Assembly (NCBI RefSeq): GCF_016741855.1
Contig: NZ_JAERRH010000002.1
Span: 682,001 to 746,000 of the forward strand
Length of the DNA: 64,000 bases
Source of the DNA: Streptomyces musisoli
Lineage (GTDB): Bacteria; Actinomycetota; Actinomycetes; Streptomycetales; Streptomycetaceae
Direction: 5' to 3'
The notes under the pieces were generated by a model. The model was not told the DNA's origin. It searched no databases and was given only the letters and a program-made list of their open reading frames with translations. Positions within the stretch are counted from its first letter, which is position 1. Each line of letters starts with the position of its first letter. This document shows, one piece after another, positions 35,466 through 44,341 of the stretch. The translations under genes were made by a program, and so were the position numbers.

Positions 35466-36182
35466 ATGACCCTGTTGCGCGACGAGGAACTCACCGCCGC
35501 GTTCGACCACGCCGCCCGCGGCTACGACGCGCTGGTGGCCGTCAATCCCGGCTATCACGCGCATCTTCGGCGCTCGGTGCGCCGTCTCGGCCTGCCCGGA
35601 CCCGGAGCGGGGCTGCGCGTGCTGGACCTCGGCTGCGGCACCGGCGCCTCGACGGCCGCGCTGTGCTCCGTCCTGCCGGCCGCGCGGATCACGGCCGTGG
35701 ACGCCTCCGCCGGCATGCTGCGCAGGGCCGCCGCCAAGCCCTGGGCCGGCGAGGTGACCTTCGTGCGGGCGTCGGCGGAACGGCTGGCCGACGCCGGGGT
35801 GACCGGGCCGTTCGACGCGGTCTTCGCCGCCTATCTGCTGCGCAACGTCTCCGATCCCGACGGCGTCCTCGCGGCCGTGCGCGACCTGCTCGTGCCCGGC
35901 GGCCGGCTCGGCGTGCACGAGTTCACCCTCGGCGGCCGCCGCGCCGACCGCGCGGTGTGGACGCTGGTGTGCCGCGGGCTCGTACAGCCGGCGGCAGCCG
36001 TTCTCGGGGACGGCCGGCTGTACCGCCATCTGTGGCGCAGCGTCGTGGATTTCGACACCGCCGACCGCTTCGCGGCCCGTGTCCGCGCGGCCGGCTTCGC
36101 GCACGTCCGGACCCTGGCCCTGCCGGGCTGGCAGACGGGCATCACCCACACGTTCATCGCCCGCCGCCCGGGGACCGCGTGA
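35466..36182 (+). CDS. SAM-dependent methyltransferase of the carotenoid cluster (CrtT-like)
   Basis: 238 residues with motif I VLDLGCGTGASTAALCSVLP, acidic ITAVDASAGML and post-I blocks FDAVFAAYLLRNVSDPDGVL, close to the UbiE/COQ5 group. In Streptomyces clusters a gene in this place is called crtT, but its substrate has not been firmly shown. ATG 35466 has GGAG upstream. Its stop overlaps the crtU start (TGATG). Confidence 0.85.
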   Translation: MTLLRDEELTAAFDHAARGYDALVAVNPGYHAHLRRSVRRLGLPGPGAGLRVLDLGCGTGASTAALCSVLPAARITAVDASAGMLRRAAAKPWAGEVTFVRASAERLADAGVTGPFDAVFAAYLLRNVSDPDGVLAAVRDLLVPGGRLGVHEFTLGGRRADRAVWTLVCRGLVQPAAAVLGDGRLYRHLWRSVVDFDTADRFAARVRAAGFAHVRTLALPGWQTGITHTFIARRPGTA

Positions 36183-36379
36183 TGACCGGGGACCACGCGC
36201 CGCCCCGGGAATGTGTGATGCCCGGGGACCGCGCGATGACCGCAGACCACGCGCCGCCCGGGGACCGTGCGACGCCCGGGGACCGCGCGATGACTGGAGA
36301 CCACGCGCCGCCCGAAGACCGTGCGATGACCGGGGACCACGCGCCGCCCGAAGTCCGTGCGATGGCCGGAGACCGGGCG
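36182..36379. repeat. In-frame tandem repeats at the crtU 5' end
   Basis: Four units of 54, 54, 36 and 54 bases, each with the core GACCACGCGCCGCCC and a GCGATG joint, encode M-x-GDHAPP-x-x-RA repeats. All lengths are multiples of 18, so the frame is kept. Confidence 0.8.
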
Positions 36380-37936
36380 ATGGTCGGAGCCGAGCGCCCG
36401 AAGGCCGCCCGGCGCGGCCGGGACCGGCGGGCCCGGGCGCTCCCGGCGCCGCCCGGGAAACCACGTGTCGACGGTGCCCGCCCCACCACCGCCGTGGTCG
36501 GCGGCGGCATCGCCGGTCTCGCCGCCGCCACGGCGCTCGCCGAACGCGGGGTGGGCGTGACGCTGTACGAGCGGCAGGCGGACCTCGGCGGGCGGGCCGG
36601 CGGACTGCCGACCACCCTCCGGGACGGCACCCCGGTCACCATGAGCCGCGGCTTCCACGCCTTCTTCCGCCAGTACTACAACCTGCGCGGACTGCTCCGC
36701 CGCACGGACCCCGGACTGCGGCGGCTGACCGGCCTGCCCGACTACCCCCTGCTGCACGCGAGCGGCATGCGCGACAGCTTCCGCCACGTCCCGCGCACCC
36801 CGCCGTGGAGCGCGCTCGGCTTCGCCGCGCTGAGCCCCTCCTTCACCCTGCGGGACCTGCGCGCCATGGACCCGGTCGCGGCACTGCCGCTCCTCGACGT
36901 CCGCGTCCCCGGCATCTACGACCGGCTCGACCGCACCAGCGCCCACGACTTCCTGGACGCCGTCCGCTTCCCCGACAAGGCCCGCCACCTCGCGTTCGAG
37001 GTGTTCTCGCGCAGCTTCTTCGCCGACCCCCGGCAGCTCTCGGCGGCCGAGATGGCGCTGATGTTCCACATCTACTTCCTCGGCTCCGCCGAGGGCCTGC
37101 TGTTCGACGTCCCCCGCGCGCCCTTCCCCACCGCCCTGTGGCACCCACTGGCCGACTACCTGCGGCGGCACGGTGCCGAAGTGCGCACGTCCAGCACCGT
37201 GGAACGCGTCACCCCGGCGCGGGGCGGTGGCTACCGGGTCACCACCGACCGGGACGAGCGGCACCACGACAGCGTCGTGCTCGCCCTGGACACCGCGGGC
37301 CTGCGCCGTGTCGTCGCCGGCTCGGGCCGACTGGGCGACGCCCCGTGGCGCGAGCGGATCGCACGCCTGCGCAACGCCCCTCCGTTCCTGGTGACCCGGC
37401 TCTGGCTGGACCGGCCCGTGGCGCCCGGCCGGCCGGGCTTCCTGGGCACCGCCGGCTTCGCGACCCTGGACAACATCAGCGTGCTGGAGCGCTTTGAGGA
37501 CGAGGCCGCCCACTGGGCGGGGCGGACCGGCGGGTCCGTGGTCGAGCTGCACGCCTACGCCGTACCCGCGGGCGCCGCCCGGGACGTCGAGGAGAAGCGC
37601 CTGGTCGAACAGATGTACCGCGTCTATCCCGAGACGCGCGGGGCCGCCGTCGTGGACGCCCGCCACCAATGGCGCGACGACTGCCCGCTGTTCCCGGTGG
37701 GCGGCTACCGCGACCGGCCGACCGTGCGCACCCCCGACCCGAATCTGATGGTCGCAGGCGACCTGGTCCGCACCGACCTGCCCGTGGCGCTGATGGAACG
37801 TGCCGCGACGACCGGCTTCCTGGCCGCCAACGCCCTGCTGGAGCGCTGGGGACTGCGGGGGGTGACGCTCTGGACGGTTCCTCGGCGGGGTCGCTGGGCC
37901 GTGCTGCGGGCCTTGGCCGGCCGGGCCCCGCGTTGA
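36182..37936 (+). CDS. crtU: Carotene desaturase/methyltransferase CrtU (aromatic-ring forming)
   Basis: 584-residue FAD protein of the phytoene-desaturase superfamily. CrtU converts beta-carotene towards isorenieratene by desaturating and shifting a methyl group to make aromatic end rings. Motifs: TTAVVGGGIAGLAAATALAE, YERQADLGGRAGG, SRGFHAFFRQYYNLRGLLRR, FLDAVRFPDKARHLAFEVFS and C-terminal NLMVAGDLVRTDLPVALMER. The first about 66 residues are tandem repeats of the type MTGDHAPPEDRA, absent from usual CrtU proteins; the natural start may be at MVGAERP (36380) or later. The ATG at 36182 overlaps the methyltransferase stop. With crtY, crtI and crtB this predicts an aromatic carotenoid. Confidence 0.93.
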   Translation: MTGDHAPPRECVMPGDRAMTADHAPPGDRATPGDRAMTGDHAPPEDRAMTGDHAPPEVRAMAGDRAMVGAERPKAARRGRDRRARALPAPPGKPRVDGARPTTAVVGGGIAGLAAATALAERGVGVTLYERQADLGGRAGGLPTTLRDGTPVTMSRGFHAFFRQYYNLRGLLRRTDPGLRRLTGLPDYPLLHASGMRDSFRHVPRTPPWSALGFAALSPSFTLRDLRAMDPVAALPLLDVRVPGIYDRLDRTSAHDFLDAVRFPDKARHLAFEVFSRSFFADPRQLSAAEMALMFHIYFLGSAEGLLFDVPRAPFPTALWHPLADYLRRHGAEVRTSSTVERVTPARGGGYRVTTDRDERHHDSVVLALDTAGLRRVVAGSGRLGDAPWRERIARLRNAPPFLVTRLWLDRPVAPGRPGFLGTAGFATLDNISVLERFEDEAAHWAGRTGGSVVELHAYAVPAGAARDVEEKRLVEQMYRVYPETRGAAVVDARHQWRDDCPLFPVGGYRDRPTVRTPDPNLMVAGDLVRTDLPVALMERAATTGFLAANALLERWGLRGVTLWTVPRRGRWAVLRALAGRAPR

Positions 37937-38126
37937 CTTCCGCCCCGGGAGACAGGGCCGGCTCCGCGCCGCGGGCGGGATTCACCCGGACGGCTCCGCG
38001 TACGGGGACGTTCGCCGGGCAGCCGCCGTTCTACGGAGTCCGCTCCTCTCCTCCCGGGCTCCGGGCGGTGGGTGCCGCGGCCGATACCCGAGCAGGCCAC
38101 GGCACCCACCTCGTCCCCCACCCGGC

Positions 38127-38335
38127 ACCAGCCCCGCGCACGGCATCCGCCTCGGCCTCCGCTTGAACTCAGGCCGCGCGTACGGCATCCGCCTCGCCTT
38201 CGGGCCGGGTTCGGCCGCGCATACGGTATCCGCCTCGGCCTCCGGCGGGGACCAGCCCCGCGCACGGCATCCGCCTCGGCCTCCGGCCGGGTTCGGCCGT
38301 GCGTACGGCATCCGCCCCGTCTTCCGGCCGGGTTC
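38127..38335. repeat. Five 42-bp tandem repeats in the crtU/PRC intergenic region
   Basis: Units share ACGGCATCCGCCTCGGCCTC followed by CGGCCGGGTTC and are about 42 bases each; five fill the space up to the stop of the PRC gene. Of the 397-base gap (37937-38333) the first 190 bases show nothing I can name. Frames through the repeat give only Arg/Pro-rich peptides and are not believable genes. Confidence 0.8.
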
Positions 38336-38765
38336 AGCCGCGCTCGCCACGGACCACCACGGCGTAGGAACCGAGGCCGATGAGATGGTCCCCGGCGATG
38401 TCCCCGAGCGCCGTGTACAGGGTGAGCACCCGGCCCGATCCGGGGTCGAAACCGACGTCCTTGACGGTGCCGTGCTCGACGCCGTACTCGGTCAGGACCC
38501 GGCTCCCGACGGCTTCGCGGTGCTCCGGCACGTCACCCGGGCCGGACTCGGCGGCGACCCGCGAGCGCACGATCACGGCGTCGTGGCCCACCGCCTCCAC
38601 CGCACTCCAGTCGATCACCGCGCGCCCCTTCCGCGCTCCCGCCAGGCGCAGGCAGGCGATGCTCCTGGTCCGCGCGTCGATGGTCAGACCGTCCACCGTG
38701 CCCAGGGTCGCCGCCTCCTCGGCGGTGATCACGGGCAGCCCCCGGGTCTGCGTGAAGAGCATCAT
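38334..38765 (-). CDS. PRC-barrel domain protein
   Basis: 143 residues with PRC-barrel type beta structure (SRVLTEYGVEHGTVKDVGFD, and GVDGLTID-like repeats earlier). PRC barrels occur in the photosynthetic reaction centre H chain and the rRNA-processing protein RimM; stand-alone actinobacterial proteins have unknown roles. ATG 38765 overlaps the upstream gene's stop (ATGA), making it the third gene of a coupled set. Confidence 0.8.
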   Translation of the reverse strand: MMLFTQTRGLPVITAEEAATLGTVDGLTIDARTRSIACLRLAGARKGRAVIDWSAVEAVGHDAVIVRSRVAAESGPGDVPEHREAVGSRVLTEYGVEHGTVKDVGFDPGSGRVLTLYTALGDIAGDHLIGLGSYAVVVRGERG

Positions 38766-39538
38766 GCGTGGCCTCCTTCGCCGCCCGGCGGGGTCTTGCC
38801 CGGCACGCTCTCGCCCGGCACGGCCTCGTGCGGGGAGGTCCTGCCGCCCACGGGCGTGTCACCGCCCACCGGGGTGCCGCCGTTCACGAGGGCGCCGCCG
38901 TTCATGGGGGGATTGCCCTTCACGGAAGGATCGCCGGCCAAGGAGGTGCCGCCGGTCACCGGGGTGTCCGCCTGCAGCCGGCGGACGCCCGTCCGGAAGG
39001 CCTCGACCTGGGCACCGAAGCTGGGCAGGTCCTCGGCGACGAAGTGGCGTGCCTGCGCCGGGACCACCAAAGCCTCACCGGAGACGGCCAGCGTCTGTCC
39101 GCGGGGGATGAACACCATGCGCCGTCGGGCATCGAGGTCGTCGTTCGCGGCGATCTCGAAGCCGAGGACGTCTCCACGGGGCCCGGCCTCGACGACCACA
39201 TCGCGCACGGTGCCGATCCCGGTGCCCTGGTCCGTGATCACCGGCGCCCCGATCACGGAGCCGCGCCCCGCGGTGCCGGAGCCCAGGACCACCTCCCGGT
39301 CGTCGAGGACGGCCGGACTCGGAATCATCACGGCGGCAGGCCCCAGCGCGTGCACCGCCGAGAAGGGCAGACTCCGCCGCAGCGGACCCGCGAGCAGTCC
39401 GCGGCCACTGAGGGTGAAGCCGGTGATCCGGCCCGCCGCGGCGTCGAAGACCGTGTCCTTGACCCGCGCCACCGCGTCACCGCCGAGGGTCACGACCTCC
39501 CGCCCCGTCAGGTCCGAGGCGAGCATCAGGGTGATCAC
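38762..39538 (-). CDS. PRC-barrel domain protein with repeat-rich tail
   Basis: 258 residues. Two PRC-type segments (ASDLTGREVVTLGGDAVARV and GTGIGTVRDVVVEAGPRGDV) are followed by a Gly/Pro/Asn-rich C-terminal tail from about 205 with VGGDTPVGG-like repeats. GTG 39538 has GGGAGG upstream and overlaps the stop of the small membrane protein gene (GTGA). Confidence 0.8.
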   Translation of the reverse strand: MITLMLASDLTGREVVTLGGDAVARVKDTVFDAAAGRITGFTLSGRGLLAGPLRRSLPFSAVHALGPAAVMIPSPAVLDDREVVLGSGTAGRGSVIGAPVITDQGTGIGTVRDVVVEAGPRGDVLGFEIAANDDLDARRRMVFIPRGQTLAVSGEALVVPAQARHFVAEDLPSFGAQVEAFRTGVRRLQADTPVTGGTSLAGDPSVKGNPPMNGGALVNGGTPVGGDTPVGGRTSPHEAVPGESVPGKTPPGGEGGHA

Positions 39539-39681
39539 CGCGGACCTCCCCGGCCGGACCGGCGGCCTTCGCGCACCGCGATCACCGTACCGGCACGGCG
39601 CTTGGCCTGGACCGAAAGCGTCGCCGCGGCGCCCAGTCCGATCACCGCGACCAGTAACACCAGCCAGCCCCACCACGCCAT
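39535..39681 (-). CDS. Small single-span membrane protein
   Basis: 48 residues from ATG 39681 with GGAGGAGG upstream. One hydrophobic helix (WWGWLVLLVAVIGLGAAATL) followed by a basic tail (KRRAGT...GRRSGRGG). First gene of the coupled set with two PRC-barrel proteins, which it may anchor to the membrane. Confidence 0.7.
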   Translation of the reverse strand: MAWWGWLVLLVAVIGLGAAATLSVQAKRRAGTVIAVREGRRSGRGGPR

Positions 39682-39843
39682 CGCAGCCCTCCTCCATGGC
39701 CCTGCCCGCCTCGTACCGGCGTTCCCTGTCCTCCGGTTGCCCGCAGGCCCGCCGGGACACGCCTGAGGAGCCCGGACGGTTGGGGCGCCATCGCCCTGGG
39801 CACCCGGTGACATCCGTGCACGGTCCACGAACCGGAGGCGCAG

Positions 39844-40332
39844 ATGGCAGTCCGTCATCGGGTGATCAAGGCCGACCCCGCCGCGGTGTGGGACGTACTC
39901 GCGGACGGCCACCGCTATGCCGACTGGGTGGTCGGCACCGGTGTCTCCCGGCCGAAGCACGGCCACTGGCCGCGGCGGGACGCGGCCATCGAGTACGAGA
40001 TCAGGCTGGGCCCGTTCCGGCTCGGCAACCAGACCGTCGTCCGGCACTGCCGGGAAGGAACCCTCCTGGAACTGGAGATCATGGCGGGCTTCCTGGGCAC
40101 GGCGCGCTTCTCGATCGAACTGCGGGAGTGGGGCCAGCACTGTCTGGTCATCGTGGACGAGCACCCGCTTCAGGGGGCCGGAGGCGCACTGCACAACACC
40201 GGTGTCGAGGCGCTGATCCAGATGCGCCACCGCTCCATGCTCGCCCGGCTCGCCCGGTGCTGCGAGGACGGCGCCGGGCGCCGGGAGCCGTCCGCAGGGC
40301 AGGCGCCCGCCGAGGGGACCGGCCATGCCTGA
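39844..40332 (+). CDS. SRPBCC (START-like) small-ligand-binding protein
   Basis: 162 residues with the SRPBCC opening VRHRVIKADPAAVWDVLADG and the DWVVG segment, then long beta strands and a final helix (HNTGVEALIQMRHRSMLARL). The fold binds hydrophobic ligands such as polyketides, lipids or carotenoids. ATG 39844 has GGAGG. Its end overlaps the next gene by 8 bases. Confidence 0.85.
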   Translation: MAVRHRVIKADPAAVWDVLADGHRYADWVVGTGVSRPKHGHWPRRDAAIEYEIRLGPFRLGNQTVVRHCREGTLLELEIMAGFLGTARFSIELREWGQHCLVIVDEHPLQGAGGALHNTGVEALIQMRHRSMLARLARCCEDGAGRREPSAGQAPAEGTGHA

Positions 40333-41944
40333 CGCCGTGGTGATCGGGGCGGGGCCCAACGGCCTGGTGGCCGCCAACCTGCTCGCGGACGCCGGGTGGA
40401 GCGTCCAGGTGCTGGAGGAGCAGCCCGAGCCGGGCGGCGCGGTCCGGCACGACCGGGGAGTCCATCCCGACTTCGTCAACGACCTGTTCAGCTCCTTCTA
40501 CCCGCTGGCCGCGGCGTCCCCGATCCTGTCCGCGCTCCGCCTGGAGGACCACGGGCTGCGCTGGAGCCACGCGCCGCACGTGCTCGCGCATCCGCTGAGC
40601 GACGGCCGGTGCGCCGTACTGGACCGGCGGATCGACACGACGGCCACGGCCGTCGAGGCGTTCGCACCCGGCGACGGAGCGGCCTGGCGGCGCCTGTTCG
40701 AGCTGTGGCAGACCCTGCGCCCGGATCTGCTGAACGCGCTCTTCACCCCTTTCCCGCCGGTCAAGGCGTCCGCGCGGCTGCTGTGGACCCTGCGGGCGGC
40801 GGGAGGCCTGCGCGTCGCCCGGTCGCTCGCCCTGCCGGTGCGCCGGATGGGGGAGGAGGAGTTCCGCGGCGAGGGCGGCGCGCTGCTCCTCGCCGGCAAC
40901 GCCCTGCACGCCGATCTCGCCCCCGAATCGGCGGGCAGCGGCGGCTTCGGCTGGCTGATGTCGATGCTGGGACAGACCTACGGCTTCCCCGTGCCGGTCG
41001 GCGGGTCCGGCGCCCTGACCGAGGCGCTGACCCGGCGGCTGCACAGCCGCGGCGGAGAGGTCCGCTGCGGGGAACGGGTGCGGCGGATCACCATCCGGGG
41101 CAGCCGCGCCGTGGGGGTGCGCACCGGCGCCGGCGAGGCGGTGCCCGCACGCAGAGCCGTACTCGCCGACGTGGCCGTGCCCGTCCTGTACCGGGACCTC
41201 GTGGGACCCGAGTACCTGCCCGCACAGCTGCTGGAGGACCTGCGGCGCTTCCAGTGGGACTTCGCCACCTTCAAGGTGGATTGGGCGCTCGACGGCCCGG
41301 TGCCGTGGCAGGCCGAGCAGGCCCGCCGGGCCGGAACCGTGCACCTGGCCGACGGCATGGACGAACTCACCCGCTTCGCGGCACAGATCGCCATGCACCA
41401 GGTGCCCGACCGGCCCTTCGCCCTCTTCGGGCAGATGACCCTGGCGGATCCTTCGCGTTCGCCCGCGGGCACCGAGTCCGCCTGGGCGTACACCCACGTA
41501 CCGCGCGACATCCGGGCGGACGCCGGCGAGGACGGGATCACCCGGGACTGGACGCCGGCGGACCAGGAGCGCATGGCGGACCGGGTGGAACGGCAGGTGG
41601 AGCGCTTCGCCCCGGGATTCCGCTCCCTCGTCCGCGCCCGGCGCGTGCTCGCGCCGCCCACCCTCCAGGCACTCGACGCCAACCTCGCGGACGGCGCCAT
41701 CAACGGCGGCACGGCCGCGCTCCACCAGCAGCTCGTCTTCCGTCCCGTACCCGGCACCGGACGTCCGGAGACCCCCGTCGCCGGGCTCTACCTGGCCTCC
41801 GCCGGAGCCCATCCCGGTGGTGGGGTGCACGGCGCCCCGGGCGCAAACGCCGCACGGGCCGCGCTGCGCGCCCACCGGCCACCCGGTCTCGTGGCCGCCC
41901 AGCGCCTCCTCGCCCGCCGGGACCGCACCGGACGCGAACGCTGA
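40325..41944 (+). CDS. FAD-dependent phytoene-desaturase-like oxidoreductase
   Basis: 539 residues. N-terminal FAD motif AVVIGAGPNGLVAANLLAD and EEQPEPGGAVRHD, middle GGSGALTEALTRRLHSRGGE, and C-terminal YLASAGAHPGGGVHGAPGAN, the pattern of the CrtI/PYROXD2-related oxidoreductases. The substrate is unknown; related enzymes act on isoprenoid or fatty compounds. Coupled to the SRPBCC protein, which may present the substrate, and 250 bases upstream of an SDR gene. Confidence 0.88.
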   Translation: MPDAVVIGAGPNGLVAANLLADAGWSVQVLEEQPEPGGAVRHDRGVHPDFVNDLFSSFYPLAAASPILSALRLEDHGLRWSHAPHVLAHPLSDGRCAVLDRRIDTTATAVEAFAPGDGAAWRRLFELWQTLRPDLLNALFTPFPPVKASARLLWTLRAAGGLRVARSLALPVRRMGEEEFRGEGGALLLAGNALHADLAPESAGSGGFGWLMSMLGQTYGFPVPVGGSGALTEALTRRLHSRGGEVRCGERVRRITIRGSRAVGVRTGAGEAVPARRAVLADVAVPVLYRDLVGPEYLPAQLLEDLRRFQWDFATFKVDWALDGPVPWQAEQARRAGTVHLADGMDELTRFAAQIAMHQVPDRPFALFGQMTLADPSRSPAGTESAWAYTHVPRDIRADAGEDGITRDWTPADQERMADRVERQVERFAPGFRSLVRARRVLAPPTLQALDANLADGAINGGTAALHQQLVFRPVPGTGRPETPVAGLYLASAGAHPGGGVHGAPGANAARAALRAHRPPGLVAAQRLLARRDRTGRER

Positions 41945-42194
41945 ACCGCGCGCGGCCGACGGTGCATCCGGTCACCCCACGGAACGGGAAGCGAAGGAGA
42001 CGGCGGGAGGCGAAGCCCGCGAGGCGAAGCGCAGGACACGACGGGAAGCACGGCACAGACGGCATCCGGCCACAGCATCCAGGGAGTGCCTATGAACGAG
42101 TACCTCCGGGCACCCCGACCACACGGCGCGTCCCCCGGCCGCCGGGGACTGACCCGCGCCGCCGGGACAGGAACGAGAGAGAAGGGCGAAGCCC

Positions 42195-43076
42195 GTGCGA
42201 AACAGTCCTCTGACGAACCGGACTGTCGTGGTGACGGGTGCCGCACGTGGTCTGGGAGCCGCCCTCGCATGCGAAGTCGCCCGGCGGGGAGCGCGCGTCG
42301 CGCTCCTGGGGCACGAGGGGAAGCTGCTGGCGGAGCAGGCCGCACGGCTGCCGACGCGGGCGCTGGCCATCGAGCTGGACGTGACCGACCTGCCGGCCCT
42401 GGAGCAGGCCGCCCACGAGGTGAGGCACCGTCTCGGCGTCCCGTCCGTCGTGATCGCCAACGCCGGCGTCGCCGAGGGAGGCCCGTTCGACGCCACGGAT
42501 CCGGCCGACTGGCGGCGGGTCATCGACGTCAACCTCACCGGCAGTGCCCAGACCGCACGGGCCTTCCTGCCCGACCTGCGGGCCACGGCCGGCTACCACC
42601 TCCAGATAGCCTCCCTCGCCTCGCTGGGCGCCGCGCCGCTGATGAGCGCCTACTGCGCCTCAAAGGCGGGCGTGGAAGCCTTCGCGCACGCGCTGCGCGC
42701 CGAGCTGGCCGGTCACGGCGTCGCCGTCGGCATCGCCTACCTGAACTGGACCGACACCGACATGGTGCGCGACGCCGACCGCCATGTCGTGCTGCGCGAA
42801 CTCCGCGGTCACATGCCGCTACCGGCCCGCCGGGTGTACGACGCGGAGGAGGTCGCCGCCCGGATCGTGCGCGGCCTGGAACGCCGGCGCACAGCCGTGT
42901 ACGCGCCGCCGTGGCTGCGGCTGGTGCAGCCGGTGCGTGCCGTCCTGCCGCCGCTGGTGCTGCGGCTGTCCCGGCGGACGCTGCCGCGCCTGGAGGCCGA
43001 GAACTCACTGACACCGACCGGACTGCTCGGCGCGGGCGGCGACGCCGACCACGCGGCGACGCGGCACGCCCGCTGA
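42195..43076 (+). CDS. Short-chain dehydrogenase/reductase
   Basis: 293 residues. Classical SDR motifs: TVVVTGAARGLGAALACEVA for NAD(P) binding, VVIANAG, the catalytic Ser region QIASLASLG, and SAYCASKAG (YxxxK). The C-terminal part (about 230-290) carries a hydrophobic stretch (VRAVLPPLVLRL) seen in membrane-associated SDRs. GTG 42195. Third member of a likely redox group with SRPBCC and FAD proteins; the 250 bases between 41945 and 42194 show no convincing gene. Confidence 0.9.
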   Translation: MRNSPLTNRTVVVTGAARGLGAALACEVARRGARVALLGHEGKLLAEQAARLPTRALAIELDVTDLPALEQAAHEVRHRLGVPSVVIANAGVAEGGPFDATDPADWRRVIDVNLTGSAQTARAFLPDLRATAGYHLQIASLASLGAAPLMSAYCASKAGVEAFAHALRAELAGHGVAVGIAYLNWTDTDMVRDADRHVVLRELRGHMPLPARRVYDAEEVAARIVRGLERRRTAVYAPPWLRLVQPVRAVLPPLVLRLSRRTLPRLEAENSLTPTGLLGAGGDADHAATRHAR

Positions 43077-43127
43077 GCCGGTGGACGACACGAGCCCGCA
43101 CCCCGCACCTACATCAGGACGGCCCCC

Positions 43128-43604
43128 ATGCAGACCTTCCTCCCCGACTCCGACTTCCGGCGCTCCGCCCTGCTCCTGGACCGTCGCCGCCTGGGCAAAC
43201 AGCGGGTCGAGGCGCTCCAGGTCCTGCGCGGCCTGACCGTCCCCGGATACGGGTGGCGCAGGCACCCGGCCGTGCGCATGTGGAGCGGATACGAGGAGGC
43301 CCTGGTCCGGTACGGACTGGAGATCTGCCGGGTGTGGCGGGAGCAGGGCCATCAGGACAGCTGCGCCGCGTCACTGGTCGCCGGATACGCCGCCGACCGC
43401 CCGGGCGCTCCCGTCCACGACCAGTCCGCCCTCGCCGCCGCGGGCGAACTGCCACCGTGGCTCGGTGACGAGGCCTTCCACCGCAGCCACCGGTCCGCGC
43501 TCGTCCGCAAGGACCGGGAAACCTACGCGCACCTGTTCCCCGGTGTCCCCGACGATCTGCCCTACGTGTGGCCGTCCTCCGACCGCGAAGGGGCCGCCGC
43601 GTGA
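43128..43604 (+). CDS. Pyrimidine-dimer DNA glycosylase-like protein (MSMEG_6728 family)
   Basis: 158 residues. The N-terminus MQTFLPDSDFRRSALLLDRR and RLGKQRVEALQVLRGL, then HPAVRMWSGYEEALVRYGL, match the family annotated as pyrimidine-dimer DNA glycosylase/MSMEG_6728; the end AFHRSHRSALVRKD is also typical. Likely excises or binds UV photoproducts, but the activity of this subgroup is not proven. Placed right after the SDR gene. Confidence 0.85.
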   Translation: MQTFLPDSDFRRSALLLDRRRLGKQRVEALQVLRGLTVPGYGWRRHPAVRMWSGYEEALVRYGLEICRVWREQGHQDSCAASLVAGYAADRPGAPVHDQSALAAAGELPPWLGDEAFHRSHRSALVRKDRETYAHLFPGVPDDLPYVWPSSDREGAAA

Positions 43605-43608
43605 GCGG

Positions 43609-44310
43609 TCAGGGCGTGAACTCCTCCTCCAGGCTGTCGATCGCCCCGTCGGCCCCGAGGTGGTACTTGAAGACCAGCCCGCTGTCCGGGTGCGCGTCGA
43701 GCCAGTCGAGGAACTCCTGCACGCCGATGCGCTGGTTCTCGCTGCTCTCCACGATGGGGTTGGTGGCGGTGACATAGGCCGCCTGGTCCAGCGGGATGTA
43801 CGTCTCCTTGCCCACGGTCTCGAACGGCGCGCCGTCGGAGTCCGCGGGAGCGCAGCCCCATTGGCCGTGCTTCACGATGAGACTCAGGGATCCGCCCTCC
43901 GTGGTGTAGCGGTAGACCGCCACCTCGTCGGGGGAGATGGGCATCTTGTGGTCGCATCCGGTGCCGCCGTCCGCGGCGCCGGGGGCGGAGGGCTTGGCCG
44001 GCTTGGCCGGTGCCGCTGCCGTGGGGGTGGCCGTGGGGGCAGCGGAGACCGAGGCTCCGCCGCTCGCGGAGCCGGTCGTGGGGGTGGGGCCGTCGGCGGG
44101 CTCGGCCCCGGCAGTCGGGGAACCGGTCGCCGTGCCACTGCCGCCCGGCTGCGCCGTCGCGGTGTGCCCGCTGGTGGGTGACGCGGTGGAGGTCCCGTCC
44201 CCGCCGCATGCCGTAAGCGTCAGTGCCAGCACGGCGGCGGAGGCGCTCAGCACGGTCGCGCGGAGAACGGTGCCGGGTCTGTGGCGGTCGGACTTCCTGG
44301 GCGTTGCCAT
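43609..44310 (-). CDS. Lipoprotein of unknown function
   Basis: 233 residues. A signal peptide ends at a lipobox (LTLTACGG, Cys at about 35), so it is anchored to the outer face of the membrane. A Ser/Thr/Pro/Gly linker (about 36-112) precedes a folded domain of about 115 residues with two Cys (GTGCDHKMP, QWGCAPAD) and DEVAVYRYTTEGGSLSLIV. No family recognised. ATG 44310 with AGGA upstream. Two palindromes lie upstream. Convergent, with only 4 bases to the glycosylase gene. Confidence 0.85.
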   Translation of the reverse strand: MATPRKSDRHRPGTVLRATVLSASAAVLALTLTACGGDGTSTASPTSGHTATAQPGGSGTATGSPTAGAEPADGPTPTTGSASGGASVSAAPTATPTAAAPAKPAKPSAPGAADGGTGCDHKMPISPDEVAVYRYTTEGGSLSLIVKHGQWGCAPADSDGAPFETVGKETYIPLDQAAYVTATNPIVESSENQRIGVQEFLDWLDAHPDSGLVFKYHLGADGAIDSLEEEFTP

Positions 44311-44341
44311 GACGGATCCTGTCTGCTGCGTGGGAATGGGC

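Noticed and set aside
33665..36181. Long plus-strand open frame continuing into crtU
   Set aside because: It runs antisense to crtI/crtE and out of frame through crtY and the methyltransferase; coding evidence starts only at crtU.
38127..38335. CRISPR array
   Set aside because: The 42-bp units are contiguous without unique spacers, and no cas genes are present.
37982..38383. Arg/Pro-rich frames through the 42-bp repeats
   Set aside because: Repeat translation only; no ribosome site and frames open on both strands because of composition.
42092..42194. Small frame with MNEYLRAPRP start and a GGGAG site before the SDR gene
   Set aside because: It continues out of frame deep into the SDR gene with Arg-rich shadow composition; no sign of an independent stop or conserved peptide.
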